From Psychrobacillus faecigallinarum (lineage in GTDB: Bacteria > Bacillota > Bacilli > Bacillales_A > Planococcaceae): 64,000 nt of DNA. Where the stretch lies: assembly GCF_014836595.1 (NCBI RefSeq), contig NZ_JACSQO010000006.1, positions 62,001-126,000 on the forward strand. Direction: 5' to 3'. Shown here one piece after another: positions 1-7,868 of the stretch (positions are counted from its first letter, which is position 1; each line of letters opens with the position of its first letter). The position numbers and the translations under genes are program-made. The notes beneath the pieces are model-generated. The model worked only from the letters and a program-made list of their open reading frames with translations. It made no database searches and was not told the origin of the DNA.

Positions 1-438
1 CGTTTGGAAGAGCTACGTATATTTATCCCAGATGCTAAAGCAGAGGATTGGGATTTAGTTGTAGCAGGTCAACGTGTACAAGTTATCAAGGATACGGAAG
101 CAGGCGGAAAAGGAACTCTTCAATTTGGTACAGAGGTTATCACAGCTGAGGATGGTTCTATTGCCGCATTATTAGGAGCTTCTCCAGGAGCTTCTACCGC
201 TGTTCCAGTTATGTTGGATGTCCTTAAACGTTGCTTCCCAGAGCATATAAATGATTGGGAACCAAAGATTAAAGAAATGATTCCTTCTTATGGTCTGTCC
301 TTAATGAATAATCCAGAACTACTTAAGGAAGTACATGCGGAAACAGCCGAAACGCTTAAACTTAAAGGTGAAGGAAAAACGATAGAGAACATCGAACCTT
401 TGGAAGATGTAAAAGAAGCAATCGATGATATCATCTAA
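1..438 (+). CDS. mqo: Malate:quinone oxidoreductase, C-terminal part (truncated by window edge)
   Basis: The frame is open from base 1 and ends in TAA at 438, so the N-terminal two thirds lie outside the window. The visible 145 codons resemble the C-terminal part of the roughly 500-residue membrane-associated FAD enzyme that oxidises malate to oxaloacetate and reduces quinone. The segment GASPGAST, followed by a helix-rich tail beginning [13 protein letters not shown], is typical of the family's C-terminal lobe. No start codon is visible; the ATG/TTG-like codon near base 4 is internal. A strong terminator follows directly, so mqo ends its transcription unit. The identification rests on recognising the family, as the FAD-binding motif is not in view. 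Confidence 0.85.
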   Translation, partial: RLEELRIFIPDAKAEDWDLVVAGQRVQVIKDTEAGGKGTLQFGTEVITAEDGSIAALLGASPGASTAVPVMLDVLKRCFPEHINDWEPKIKEMIPSYGLSLMNNPELLKEVHAETAETLKLKGEGKTIENIEPLEDVKEAIDDII

Positions 439-460
439 GCTTTTATCCATATAAATGTGC

Positions 461-499
461 AAAAAACCTACCATTTATTTAAAGATGGTAGGTTTTTTG
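461..499 (+). terminator. Intrinsic terminator after mqo
   Basis: AAAACCTACCAT and ATGGTAGGTTTT form a perfect stem around a short loop and end in a T run. It lies 23 bases after the mqo stop. Confidence 0.9.
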
Positions 500-577
500 T
501 ATTAGAATAAGGAAGTAAGTGTACTTCAAATGTTCGTCCAGTAAAAGCGACTTACCTCTTAGTCCAAGGTCCAGCGC

Positions 578-1993
578 TTATTCTTTTAATTTCTTTACTT
601 CAAAGTTATCATCTAACAATACCCAATTTTGAGGGAAGGGATAGCCAAGCACCCAATAGCTAATACCTCTTAAACGGTATTGTTTGACCAAGTTAAATTT
701 AGCTTGAGCGCTACGGGCATCCTCAAACCAAACCTCGTGCTTTTGACCTTGCTCATCGGTATAGGTAAAAAAAGGAGATTGAGCGATTGAATCAAACTGA
801 ATTCTTACTTTATGCTCAGTAGCTATTCTAACAGCTTCCTGAGGGCTAAATGTCTCCGCAATTTGTCCTTGCGCGTGAGGTATTCGCCAATCTCGTGCAT
901 AAATTTGAAAGCCTAAAAATATTTTATCGGCTGGCATAACAGTCAAAGCGTACTCTACTACTTTCTTCATTTGATTGATAGGAGAAATTGCTTGAGGAGG
1001 TCCGCCGCGCCAACCCCATTCATACGTCATCAATATAACAAAGTCTGCAATTCTCCCATGTGCTTCATAATCATGTGCTTCATAAAGTAAACCTGACTGA
1101 GTGTCGCTAAATTTAGGAGCAACAGCTGTTGAAACAAAGTAACCTTTAGGATGTAGTGTGTCTACTGCTAGCTGGAGAAAGGCAGTATAAGCATCTCTAT
1201 CCTCCGGTAACACATTTTCCAAGTCAATATTCAAACCTCGATAGCCTTTGTCCTCCATGATCTGAAGTATATTTGCCATTAATTTTGTTAATATGTCTGG
1301 GCTAGAGAAAATGACATGCATTAGATTAGTGCCAGCTTCTGTGGAAGAAAAATTGGTGATGACCATCATCGGTACAATATCATTGGAAACAGCTGCTTCT
1401 AATACAAGTTCATCCTTTAAGGGTTCTAAATCCCCATTCTCTGTTAACTTGTATGCAAAGGGACTAATATAGGTCAGGAGAGATTGAAGACTGTTGACCG
1501 TCTGAACGGCATCTTCCTCTTTCTGATAGGTGTAGGCATTCACTTCAGTTATAGGCTTTGGTCTAGGAATAATCAATTGTGTTCCTGGGTAGAGGAGACC
1601 GGGAGTTTGGAGAGAGTTTTGACTGATTAGAGCTTGGATAGTAGTTCCGTAAAGGCTAGCAATCTGCCGTAGCGTTTCTCCGGGCTGTACCACATGAATA
1701 ATAGGAGGAATAAAAATTCGCTCACCAGGATATAAGAGATTTGGGTTAGGCAGTCTGTTAGAAGAAAGAATAGATTGTTCAGAAACACCGTATTGTTGTG
1801 CAATCGACCATAAAGTTTCTCCATTTTGAACCGTATGGTAAATCCCATAGATAGGGATGACAAGAGATTGGCCAACTAGAAGATTATTTGGATCAGGCAA
1901 TTGGTTAGCTTGTTGAATGGCATTTACATCTATTTGATAACGATTAGCAATTCCCCAAAGCGTATCACCATTATTGACGACATATATGATCAA
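578..1993 (-). CDS. Spore cortex-lytic type hydrolase: three LysM domains plus GH18 (YaaH/SleL-like)
   Basis: This 471-residue protein has three LysM peptidoglycan-binding repeats at about residues 2-47, 51-98 and 99-143 (each with a GETL or GDTL turn and an LxxGxxLxIP end). A glycoside hydrolase 18 barrel fills residues 150-470. The barrel carries the catalytic strand GLNIDLENV; the glutamate is the expected acid, although the first Asp of the classical DxxDxE is Asn. This domain order is that of the YaaH/SleL N-acetylglucosaminidases that degrade cortex fragments during spore germination. No signal peptide is seen, which fits targeting from the mother cell to the spore. The gene is monocistronic and divergent from the DUF2829 gene. 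The exact germination role is inferred. Confidence 0.88.
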   Translation of the reverse strand: MIIYVVNNGDTLWGIANRYQIDVNAIQQANQLPDPNNLLVGQSLVIPIYGIYHTVQNGETLWSIAQQYGVSEQSILSSNRLPNPNLLYPGERIFIPPIIHVVQPGETLRQIASLYGTTIQALISQNSLQTPGLLYPGTQLIIPRPKPITEVNAYTYQKEEDAVQTVNSLQSLLTYISPFAYKLTENGDLEPLKDELVLEAAVSNDIVPMMVITNFSSTEAGTNLMHVIFSSPDILTKLMANILQIMEDKGYRGLNIDLENVLPEDRDAYTAFLQLAVDTLHPKGYFVSTAVAPKFSDTQSGLLYEAHDYEAHGRIADFVILMTYEWGWRGGPPQAISPINQMKKVVEYALTVMPADKIFLGFQIYARDWRIPHAQGQIAETFSPQEAVRIATEHKVRIQFDSIAQSPFFTYTDEQGQKHEVWFEDARSAQAKFNLVKQYRLRGISYWVLGYPFPQNWVLLDDNFEVKKLKE

Positions 1994-2236
1994 TGGGCAG
2001 CTCCTTTTTTCTTAGGTTTAATAAAGTATATGTTTTGTTAAACGAATATAAATGTGAAACTTATTATTTTTATCAAATCAATAGATTTCCAAAATCAAAA
2101 ACGACCGGACCAATCGACTAATATACAAAATTCTGTGTTTTAGGTGCTTAAAGAATATTGACTAAAATAATCACATCTTCTACATACAAGATCTGTATAA
2201 AATTAAAGGAGATGAAAAGAGCAGCTATTCCTTTAG

Positions 2237-2265
2237 TTGTTTGCCATTTTACAATCTAGTATAAT
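2237..2265 (+). promoter_or_regulatory. Sigma-A type promoter for the DUF2829 gene
   Basis: TTGTTT at 2237-2242 and TATAAT at 2260-2265 are separated by 17 bases, about 43 bases upstream of the start at 2308. The rest of the 314-base gap 1994-2307 shows no gene; it must also hold the promoter of the divergent LysM-GH18 gene. Confidence 0.7.
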
Positions 2266-2307
2266 TTTGGTTAGAAAATATATAGGGAAGATAAAGGGTG
2301 AATAACA

Positions 2308-2532
2308 ATGATGTTTGAAGAGATATTACCACGTTTAAAATCTGGGGAAAAAGTAATTAGACAAGGCTGGGGTGGTGCGGAATTGTACGTAATGCTAGTT
2401 GGACAAAGCAAGCATGATGGAGAAAATCTAAATCCTTACTTTTTGATTAATGTAGAAGGAGAAGGATATACAATGTTTACCCCAACCGTTTGTGACTTAT
2501 TGGCTGAGGATTGGGTTATTGTAAGCAAATAA
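2308..2532 (+). CDS. DUF2829 family protein, Tad2-like
   Basis: This 74-residue protein has the layout of the DUF2829 fold: an N-terminal helix (MFEEILPRLKSGEKV), the RQGWGG turn, a YVMLVG strand and the closing block CDLLAEDWVIV. The family includes the phage protein Tad2, which blocks Thoeris immunity by binding its cyclic ADP-ribose signal. Chromosomal members mostly have no assigned function, so an anti-defence role here is only inference. It has its own promoter and a perfect hairpin terminator, so it is a single-gene unit. The start has GGGTGA nearby; the second ATG at 2311 is equally possible. No phage genes lie next to it. Confidence 0.8.
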   Translation: MMFEEILPRLKSGEKVIRQGWGGAELYVMLVGQSKHDGENLNPYFLINVEGEGYTMFTPTVCDLLAEDWVIVSK

Positions 2533-2536
2533 ACTA

Positions 2537-2564
2537 AAAGTCCACGAGATATCGTGGACTTTTC
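2537..2564 (+). terminator. Intrinsic terminator between the DUF2829 gene and the SDR gene
   Basis: AAAAGTCCACGA, a 4-base loop GATA and TCGTGGACTTTT form a perfect 12-bp stem with a T-rich arm. It ends only about 20 bases before the next start codon. Confidence 0.85.
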
Positions 2565-2583
2565 ATATTTAGGAGGAATCATA

Positions 2584-3339
2584 TTGAAATTTGAGGAGTA
2601 CATAGGGAAGACGGTTCTTATTACTGGAGCTGCTTCTGGTATAGGGAGAGCTCAAGCTATAGCATTTATCGAGTGTGGGGCCAACGTATTTGGTTTAGAT
2701 GTTGATGGAGCCGGACTTAAATCATTAAAAGACCAGTATAAGTCTTGTTTTTCGTACTACATTGGAAATGTAAGCGATAAAAAGAGCGTAGAGGAAGCAT
2801 TTGAGATAGCCCTCAAGACATTTAAGCAAATAGATATTTTACTCAATACAGCTGGGGTTTTAGACAATTATTCAAAGACTCTAGAAACAGATGAAACACT
2901 TTGGGATAAAATCATGGACACCAATGTGAAAGGAACCTATTTGGTAACAAACACAGTTCTCCCTCAAATGATTGAAAGAAAATCAGGAGTCATTATCAAT
3001 ATGGCTTCTATTGCCGGATTAGTAGCAGGAGGTGGAGGAGCAGCTTATACAGCCTCTAAGCACGCCATTATAGGATACACAAAGCAATTGGATATAGATT
3101 ACTGCCGTGAGGGCATAAGAGCAAATGCTATTGCTCCAGGGGCGATTCAGACCCCAATGAATAATGCTGATTTTGCAGGAGAAGGAGAAATAGCAAAATG
3201 GGTAGCCAATGAAACACCTGCAGGAAGGTGGGCACAGCCAAAAGAAGTGGCAAACCTAACTCTTTACCTTGCTAGTCATGCAGCAGATTATATTCATGGA
3301 GCAGTCGTACCCATTGATGGAGGATGGATTGCCAAATAA
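2584..3339 (+). CDS. Short-chain dehydrogenase/reductase, FabG-like
   Basis: This is a classical SDR of about 251 residues with a Rossmann fold. It has the cofactor motif TGAASGIG near residue 12, the variant NTAGV (normally NNAG), the catalytic Ser in NMASIAG, and YTASK with the Tyr-Lys pair. The end GAVVPIDGGW is the family's usual C-terminus. TTG at 2584 is chosen because AGGAGG precedes it by 7 bases; an in-frame GTG at 2554 lies inside the terminator stem and cannot be the start. SDRs of this type reduce 3-oxoacyl groups or other ketones with NAD(P)H. The substrate cannot be told from sequence, and the neighbours give no pathway. Confidence 0.82.
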   Translation: MKFEEYIGKTVLITGAASGIGRAQAIAFIECGANVFGLDVDGAGLKSLKDQYKSCFSYYIGNVSDKKSVEEAFEIALKTFKQIDILLNTAGVLDNYSKTLETDETLWDKIMDTNVKGTYLVTNTVLPQMIERKSGVIINMASIAGLVAGGGGAAYTASKHAIIGYTKQLDIDYCREGIRANAIAPGAIQTPMNNADFAGEGEIAKWVANETPAGRWAQPKEVANLTLYLASHAADYIHGAVVPIDGGWIAK

Positions 3340-3379
3340 TTATATTAAATGGCAATAATTCCTGATATACTATCCGAGT

Positions 3380-3464
3380 AAGCAATTTTGCTTGCACTAC
3401 GGCACTTGGAATCCTTTGGTCGTAGTTATTACTAAAATAGCAGTTTGCTATTTTATAAAGGAGA
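3380..3464 (+). ncRNA. preQ1-II-type (COG4708) riboswitch upstream of queT
   Basis: The leader has a hairpin ACTACG (3396-3401) with CGTAGT (3421-3426). Its loop carries TCCTTT (3412-3417), complementary to AAAGGA (3457-3462) in the queT ribosome binding site. A linker with ATTAC and a second perfect hairpin (AAAATAGCA 3434-3442 with TGCTATTTT 3446-3454) lie between them. A small AGCA/TGCT hairpin sits at 3380-3393. This order (hairpin with pyrimidine loop, ATTAC linker, short hairpin, then the SD caught in a pseudoknot) is the preQ1-II architecture, a class typically found before queT. Ligand binding would hide the SD and switch off translation. The assignment is made by eye. Confidence 0.72.
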
Positions 3465-3471
3465 ATGTAAA

Positions 3472-3981
3472 TTGAATACTACCTTTTTGAAGGACTCAAG
3501 TCGTTCCTCGGTAAATGAGTTAACGAAGACAGCTATGGTTGCAGCTTTATATGTTGCTGTAACAGTACTTTTAGCTGTTTTTAGCTTTGGAAACATCCAA
3601 CTACGTTTAGCCGAGATGTTTAACTATTTGGCGTTATACAATAAGCGCTATGTTGTGGCAATTACATTAGGTGTAGTCCTTGCTAATTTTATGTCCCCAA
3701 CCTGGATGCTCGATGTGCCTATTGGTGGAATTGCAACTTTCCTTGTATTGATACTTTGTCGGAAGGTCACTAAGAGATTGACCAGTGAAATATGGAAAAT
3801 AGCGATTACAGCTATTATCTTTGCGCTTTCCATGTTTACAGTTGCAGGGCAGTTAGCTATTATGCTGGAATTTCCTTTTTGGTATACCTATTTAACAGTC
3901 GGGCTAAGTGAATTGTTCTCGATGACTGTTGGTGGAATTGCTATATATTTATTAAATAAGAGAATAGACTTGTCTAAATAA
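3472..3981 (+). CDS. queT: Queuosine precursor transporter QueT (ECF S component)
   Basis: This is a 169-residue membrane protein with about five hydrophobic segments. It carries the QueT hallmarks: the helix TAMVAALYVAVTVLL, then IQLRLAEMFN and a charged YNKRYV loop. QueT is the substrate-binding S component for queuosine precursors such as preQ1 and works with a shared energy-coupling (ECF) module encoded elsewhere. TTG at 3472 is chosen because AAAGGAG ends 8 bases upstream; an earlier in-frame TTG at 3445 lies inside the leader hairpin. The riboswitch-like leader supports the identity and suggests translational feedback by preQ1. A strong terminator follows. Confidence 0.9.
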   Translation: MNTTFLKDSSRSSVNELTKTAMVAALYVAVTVLLAVFSFGNIQLRLAEMFNYLALYNKRYVVAITLGVVLANFMSPTWMLDVPIGGIATFLVLILCRKVTKRLTSEIWKIAITAIIFALSMFTVAGQLAIMLEFPFWYTYLTVGLSELFSMTVGGIAIYLLNKRIDLSK

Positions 3982-3983
3982 CT

Positions 3984-4018
3984 AAACCATATTCGCTTTA
4001 AGCGAATGTGGTTTTTTC
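3984..4018 (+). terminator. Intrinsic terminator after queT
   Basis: The imperfect stem AAACCATATTCGCT/AGCGAATGTGGTTT has a 2-base loop and is followed by T residues. Confidence 0.85.
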
Positions 4019-4089
4019 ACTTTTATTTATTACATAAATTCTCTCAGGAAAACCAAGCTAGGTGGAAAAGCTAGGAGTGAGAGAAGCAG

Positions 4090-4311
4090 ATGGAAGATTA
4101 TACAGCAGGTGATATTGTTTATATTTTTTACCGTAACCCACATATTCAAAGCGTAGCTAACATTCAATCGGCGGCAGTAGTAAATAACCCAGAAAACCCT
4201 GACGAATTGGCTGTTTTTGTTTATGAAACGTATTACCCTTTAACGACTGACATGGCTATTTATGCAAGCGCCTATGAAGCGGAACAAGCATATCGTCATT
4301 ATTTTCAATAA
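4090..4311 (+). CDS. splA: SplA, regulator of the spore photoproduct lyase operon
   Basis: This 73-residue acidic protein begins MEDYTAGDIVYIFYRNPH and matches SplA in size and in position directly before splB. SplA is the TRAP-like regulatory protein of the operon that makes the spore DNA repair enzyme SplB in the forespore, under sigma-G in Bacillus subtilis. The splB ribosome binding site lies a few bases after the splA stop, so the two are surely co-transcribed. GGTGGAAA and AGTGAGAG sequences upstream provide the Shine-Dalgarno region. I did not recognise a certain sigma-G promoter in the 70 bases upstream. Confidence 0.88.
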   Translation: MEDYTAGDIVYIFYRNPHIQSVANIQSAAVVNNPENPDELAVFVYETYYPLTTDMAIYASAYEAEQAYRHYFQ

Positions 4312-4325
4312 GACGGAGGTTGGAC

Positions 4326-5354
4326 ATGAGAAAACCATTTACACCCCAGCTTGTATATTTTGAGCCAAAGGCGCTTGAATATCCTCTAGGTAGAGAGCTG
4401 AAAGAGAAATTTGAAAAGCTGGGAAAAGAAATTCACTATACGACTTCCCACAACCAAATACGAAACCTTCCAGGCGATAATGATTTTCAAAAATATCGTA
4501 TTGCTAAGTCTACGCTAGTAGTTGGTATACGTAAGACATTGAAATTTGATTCCTCTAAGCCTTCAGCTGAATATGCAATTCCCTTCGCCACGGGATGTAT
4601 GGGGCATTGTCATTATTGCTATTTACAGACGACGATGGGAAGCAAGCCGTATATTCGAACGTATGTAAATGTGGAGGAAATTCTCGGAGCAGCTGACAAG
4701 TATATTGAGGAACGTGCACCAGAAATCACAAGATTTGAAGCATCCTGTACTTCTGATATAGTGGGAATCGACCATCTTACACATACATTAAAAAGGGCAA
4801 TTGAACATTTTGGTCAATCAGAATTTGGCAGGCTTAGATTTGTGACAAAGTTTCACTTTGTAGATCACTTATTGGACGCAAAGCATAATGGGAACACGAG
4901 ATTTCGCTTTAGTGTGAATGCTGATTATGTGATTAAAAATTTCGAACCAGGTACTTCTCCACTGGATAAGCGTATTGAGGCAGCTGGGAAGGTTGCTAGA
5001 GCAGGCTACCCCTTGGGATTTATCGTAGCTCCAATTTACCTTCATGAAGGTTGGAAAGAAGGATATTATCATATGTTTGAAAGATTAGATGCTGAACTTC
5101 CAAAGGACGCCCGCGATAATATAACCTTTGAATTCATACAGCATCGCTTTACTAAACCAGCTAAAAAAGTAATCGAAAAAAACTATCCTATGACCAAGCT
5201 TGAGCTAGATGAAGAATCCAGAAGAATAAAGTGGGGAAAATATGGGATAGGGAAATATATTTATCAAAAAGAAGAAGAGGAAGATATTAAAGAACATCTC
5301 TACAGTTATATGGAAAAGTTTTTTCCTAATGCTAAATTTGAATATTTTACTTAA
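4326..5354 (+). CDS. splB: Spore photoproduct lyase SplB (radical SAM)
   Basis: This 342-residue enzyme repairs the UV lesion spore photoproduct (5-thyminyl-5,6-dihydrothymine) back to two thymines at germination, using S-adenosylmethionine. The radical SAM iron-sulfur motif CMGHCHYC (CxxxCxxC) lies near residue 92. The EASCTSD block contains the conserved cysteine that acts as H-atom donor. The length equals that of the Bacillus subtilis enzyme. ATG at 4326 is chosen because GGAGGT ends 5 bases upstream; an in-frame TTG at 4320 overlaps that site. The gene forms a two-gene operon with splA and is closed by a terminator. Confidence 0.95.
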   Translation: MRKPFTPQLVYFEPKALEYPLGRELKEKFEKLGKEIHYTTSHNQIRNLPGDNDFQKYRIAKSTLVVGIRKTLKFDSSKPSAEYAIPFATGCMGHCHYCYLQTTMGSKPYIRTYVNVEEILGAADKYIEERAPEITRFEASCTSDIVGIDHLTHTLKRAIEHFGQSEFGRLRFVTKFHFVDHLLDAKHNGNTRFRFSVNADYVIKNFEPGTSPLDKRIEAAGKVARAGYPLGFIVAPIYLHEGWKEGYYHMFERLDAELPKDARDNITFEFIQHRFTKPAKKVIEKNYPMTKLELDEESRRIKWGKYGIGKYIYQKEEEEDIKEHLYSYMEKFFPNAKFEYFT

Positions 5355-5360
5355 AAAGCA

Positions 5361-5398
5361 GATAGCCCGATTCCTCAAAAGGGGAATCAGGCTATTTT
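5361..5398 (+). terminator. Intrinsic terminator after splB
   Basis: GATAGCCCGATTCC pairs with GGAATCAGGCTAT with one mismatch, followed by TTTTAT. Confidence 0.85.
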
Positions 5399-5403
5399 AT
5401 AAT

Positions 5404-5538
5404 TTATATGAAAAAATCTTTTTTTATTAACCATTTTTCAACAAAAAGTAAAGCATTCTCTATACTATCGTTCTCAAATGGTGAAGTAATGTTAGTGTTC
5501 TCTAGTAGCTCCAAAAAAGATAGACTTCCCCCAGCCAA
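5404..5538 (-). pseudogene. C-terminal remnant of an M3-family oligoendopeptidase
   Basis: On the minus strand, about 44 codons read LAGGSLSFLELLENTNITSP and continue to FVEKWLIKK before a stop at 5404. The AGGS-x-(S/P)-x-ELL pattern, followed by a short helix with FVE, is what I recall from the extreme C-terminus of M3 oligoendopeptidases (PepF-like). No start codon or ribosome binding site precedes it. Upstream lie an in-frame TAA and AT-rich DNA, so this is probably the stump of a deleted gene. The call rests on a short stretch; a chance open frame cannot be excluded. Confidence 0.4.
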
Positions 5539-5592
5539 AAAGAAATTTAAATTAATATATAAAGAAATTTAATTCAAATGGATGTCTTCAAT

Positions 5593-5626
5593 AAAAAAAC
5601 ACATCAGCTCAATTAGTGATGTGTTT
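5593..5626 (-). terminator. Intrinsic terminator of the pgeF-like gene
   Basis: AAACACATCA and TGATGTGTTT form a 10-bp stem. On the minus strand it is followed by a T run (plus-strand A run 5593-5599). Confidence 0.85.
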
Positions 5627-5632
5627 GAAAGG

Positions 5633-6394
5633 TTATTTCTTCCGCATGATAAAACTTAAATGTCTACCTGTATTTCTGTCTTCTCGATGAGAGAAACCAT
5701 CAGGGTTTAAAAATGTGCATGTTCGATCGATTGAAATACGTTCAAGTGGAATACCAGCAAGCTCACATTGCTTTTGGACGGTGAGCTGGTTATCGATATG
5801 AAATTTACCAGTTTCATTTTTATAGTACATAAAGTCGTTCGCATAGCCTAAATCTTTAAACTTTTTATAGACATCTTCATCTACCTCAAATTTTTCTTGG
5901 CTGAGTGCAGAGCCAATTTGTACATGAAAGTCATTTGGGTTACAGTGTTCGTGTTGTTTTAAATACTCAAACAGTTTCCTTGTAATTTCTTTGACCGTTC
6001 CTTGCCAGCCAGAGTGTACTACTCCCACCAGATTATTTTTTTCATTGTAGAAAATGACAGGGACGCAATCTGCTGTAAAACTACATAACAAAAGATCTGG
6101 TTCAAATGTATAAAGAGCATCTGTATCCTTAATGGCAGTATCTAACAGCCTTGCTCCACGCCCCTTATCAGCTGCAGTTACCTTATGGAAATTGGCGCTA
6201 TGTGTCTGATTGGCGCAAACAAAATCATCCAAATTACATTGGAGTTGCTCCGCCAGTCTCTTGCGATTTTCCAATATATTCTTTGGATTTTCACAAACGT
6301 GTAAAGCCATGTTGTTCTCTTCTAAAGCAGTAACGTCTTTCATTGTCGTTCCTAAGATAAAACGCTCGTTATTTAAATATTTCCTAATATTCAT
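5633..6394 (-). CDS. pgeF: PgeF/YfiH (YlmD)-family multicopper purine nucleoside hydrolase/phosphorylase-type protein
   Basis: This roughly 253-residue protein of the laccase-domain family has the three metal-binding spots of E. coli YfiH: His in NQTHS, Cys in TADCVP and His in VVHSGWQGT. The usual second block PCCYEV is replaced by SQEKFEVDEDV, which is seen in some family branches. Family members act on purine nucleosides or help keep wrong residues out of peptidoglycan; the real role here is uncertain. ATG at 6394 is preferred because GGGTGAT precedes it; an in-frame GTG at 6406 overlaps that site. It stands alone, not in the divisome cluster where ylmD normally lies, so it may be a paralogue. 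Confidence 0.82.
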   Translation of the reverse strand: MNIRKYLNNERFILGTTMKDVTALEENNMALHVCENPKNILENRKRLAEQLQCNLDDFVCANQTHSANFHKVTAADKGRGARLLDTAIKDTDALYTFEPDLLLCSFTADCVPVIFYNEKNNLVGVVHSGWQGTVKEITRKLFEYLKQHEHCNPNDFHVQIGSALSQEKFEVDEDVYKKFKDLGYANDFMYYKNETGKFHIDNQLTVQKQCELAGIPLERISIDRTCTFLNPDGFSHREDRNTGRHLSFIMRKK

Positions 6395-6694
6395 ATAATC
6401 ACCCACTTTTAATATAGTATAATCCTTGGAAGTTGTATAGGAGAGCAGAATGGTCAGTTCGAGTAAGGAAGGGATAATCGGAAAAGATTTTGTCTATAGA
6501 GGAATTTTCCTCCTTGAATATTTCAAAAATATTACCTTCGAATAAGCATGAATTCGTTTAATACCGAGCTTTGTCTCTCTGTTGAGTTCCTTTGTAATAT
6601 ACCTGTAAAATTGCATCCAATTATTAAGGGATGATTTCCATTCTTTTTTTAATTTACTATATTAGTAGAGTTAAAGAAGGAAAGGAAGATTACA

Positions 6695-7303
6695 ATGTTT
6701 AAGAAAAAAATTAAAGTAGCTATTGTAGGACTACTATTACTAACGTTATTAATGCCTATCACTGCATTTGCAGCTAATTCCTATACAGTAGTATCAGGAG
6801 ACTCTTTATGGAAAATTGCTGTGAAGACACAAACAGGTGTTTCAGAATTAATCAAGGAAAATCCTCAATTAGAAAATGCGGACCTTATTTATCCAGGTCA
6901 AAAAATCAATGTCCCTTCAAACGATTCTTATAGTATAGAACAAGAAGTAATTAAACTTGTAAATGTGGAAAGAGCAAACGCGGGTCTTTCAGCATTAAAA
7001 TATGATTGGGAGCTTGGAAGAGTAGCGCAATATAAATCACAGGATATGCACGAGAAAAACTATTTTAGTCACACTAGTCCTGTCTACGGAACTCCATTTA
7101 CAATGATGAAGAATTTTGGAATAAGCTATAAATCTGCAGGAGAAAATATTGCTATGGGTCAAAAAACAGCCGCAGCAGTAGTAGATGCTTGGATGAACAG
7201 TGAAGGTCATAGAGCGAATATCTTAAACAAAAACTATACTCATATTGGTGTAGGTTATGTAAAAGACGGTAACTACTGGACACAAATGTTTATACAAAAA
7301 TAA
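6695..7303 (+). CDS. Secreted LysM-CAP domain protein (YkwD-like)
   Basis: This 202-residue precursor starts with a clear signal peptide (MFKKKIKVAIVGLLLLTLLM, cleavage probably after TAFA). It is followed by one LysM domain at about residues 29-73 (YTVVSGDSLWKIA to YPGQKINVP) and a CAP (SCP/PR1) domain at about residues 85-202. CAP marks are HTSPVYG, SAGENIA, WMNSEGHRANIL and HIGVGYV, including both His and the Glu of the cavity. LysM should tether it to the wall or spore cortex. The biochemical role of bacterial CAP proteins is unsettled. AAGGAAAGGA precedes the ATG. The roughly 300-base gap before it (6395-6694) shows no further gene I can support. Confidence 0.88.
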   Translation: MFKKKIKVAIVGLLLLTLLMPITAFAANSYTVVSGDSLWKIAVKTQTGVSELIKENPQLENADLIYPGQKINVPSNDSYSIEQEVIKLVNVERANAGLSALKYDWELGRVAQYKSQDMHEKNYFSHTSPVYGTPFTMMKNFGISYKSAGENIAMGQKTAAAVVDAWMNSEGHRANILNKNYTHIGVGYVKDGNYWTQMFIQK

Positions 7304-7306
7304 GTG

Positions 7307-7354
7307 AAAAGGGTGCAAATGAAGGCAGTAGCCAAGTCATTTGCGCTCTTTTTT
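7307..7354 (+). terminator. Intrinsic terminator after the LysM-CAP gene
   Basis: AAAAGGGTGCAAATGA pairs with TCATTTGCGCTCTTTT, followed by more T residues. Confidence 0.85.
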
Positions 7355-7429
7355 GCAGTTTTCCGATAAGATGAGAAAAATGAAAAGCATAAATTATAAA
7401 TAGCTAAAGTTGCGCTTTAAACGAATTCT

Positions 7430-7492
7430 TTCTGTGGAGTATAGCGATAAGCCATACTGTCGCATGTAATGTCAAACCAGCTTATCTCATGT
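7430..7492 (-). repeat. Degenerate copy F of the interspersed palindromic repeat
   Basis: GCGATAAGCCATACTGTCGC, then CTTATCTCATG, matches the middle of the repeat found at 57243-57372 with many changes. Both outer ends are missing. Orientation is opposite to copies A and B. Confidence 0.55.
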
Positions 7493-7635
7493 TTTTTTTA
7501 TAATATAAAGTTTCATGTGAAACATTTTTCTTCCCGTTCAAAATGGAAATTCATCTAGAAAGGGGCTTCAACCAATCAACGAATGGTCTAAGAGATCCTA
7601 GAATGTATATGGAGGCTTTTAAAGCGAGCTTTATT

Positions 7636-7766
7636 TGATTGGAGCGGCAGGCGGCGACTCCGGTGGGATGAGTGAGACAGATAAGACATCACAAACGAGG
7701 CGCAAGCGACAGTGATGGCTTATCCTCACCCCACGGAAAGCGTCCGCTGAGAGCGGAAATCAACCA
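7636..7766 (+). repeat. Interspersed palindromic repeat, copy A (complete)
   Basis: This GC-rich 131-base element begins TGATTGGAGCGGCAGGCGGC and ends GCGGAAATCAACC. TTTGATT/AATCAAC-type ends and an internal inverted repeat (GATAAGACATCAC at 7680-7692 with GTGATGGCTTATC at 7712-7724, one mismatch) make it an imperfect palindrome. It matches copies B-E in this window. There is no open frame, so it is a non-autonomous, REP/MITE-like element. Together with copies F and B it fills most of the gene-free stretch 7355-8145, in which I see no coding sequence. Confidence 0.9.
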
Positions 7767-7868
7767 TCACTTGTTAATCAAATAGTCAAAGTGAAAAGTA
7801 TTTTATTAATAGCTTTAAATAAATGAGTTAGTTTTATCTATATTCCTTTCTCTTTACTATAAAACTTA

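Noticed and set aside
2308..2532. DUF2829 gene as a sign of a prophage
   Set aside because: No integrase, terminase, capsid or attachment-site repeat is present in the flanking 10 kb.
6450..6545. 31-codon frame with AGGAGA before its ATG
   Set aside because: Only the ribosome binding site supports it; there is no terminator, family or coding bias that I can judge.
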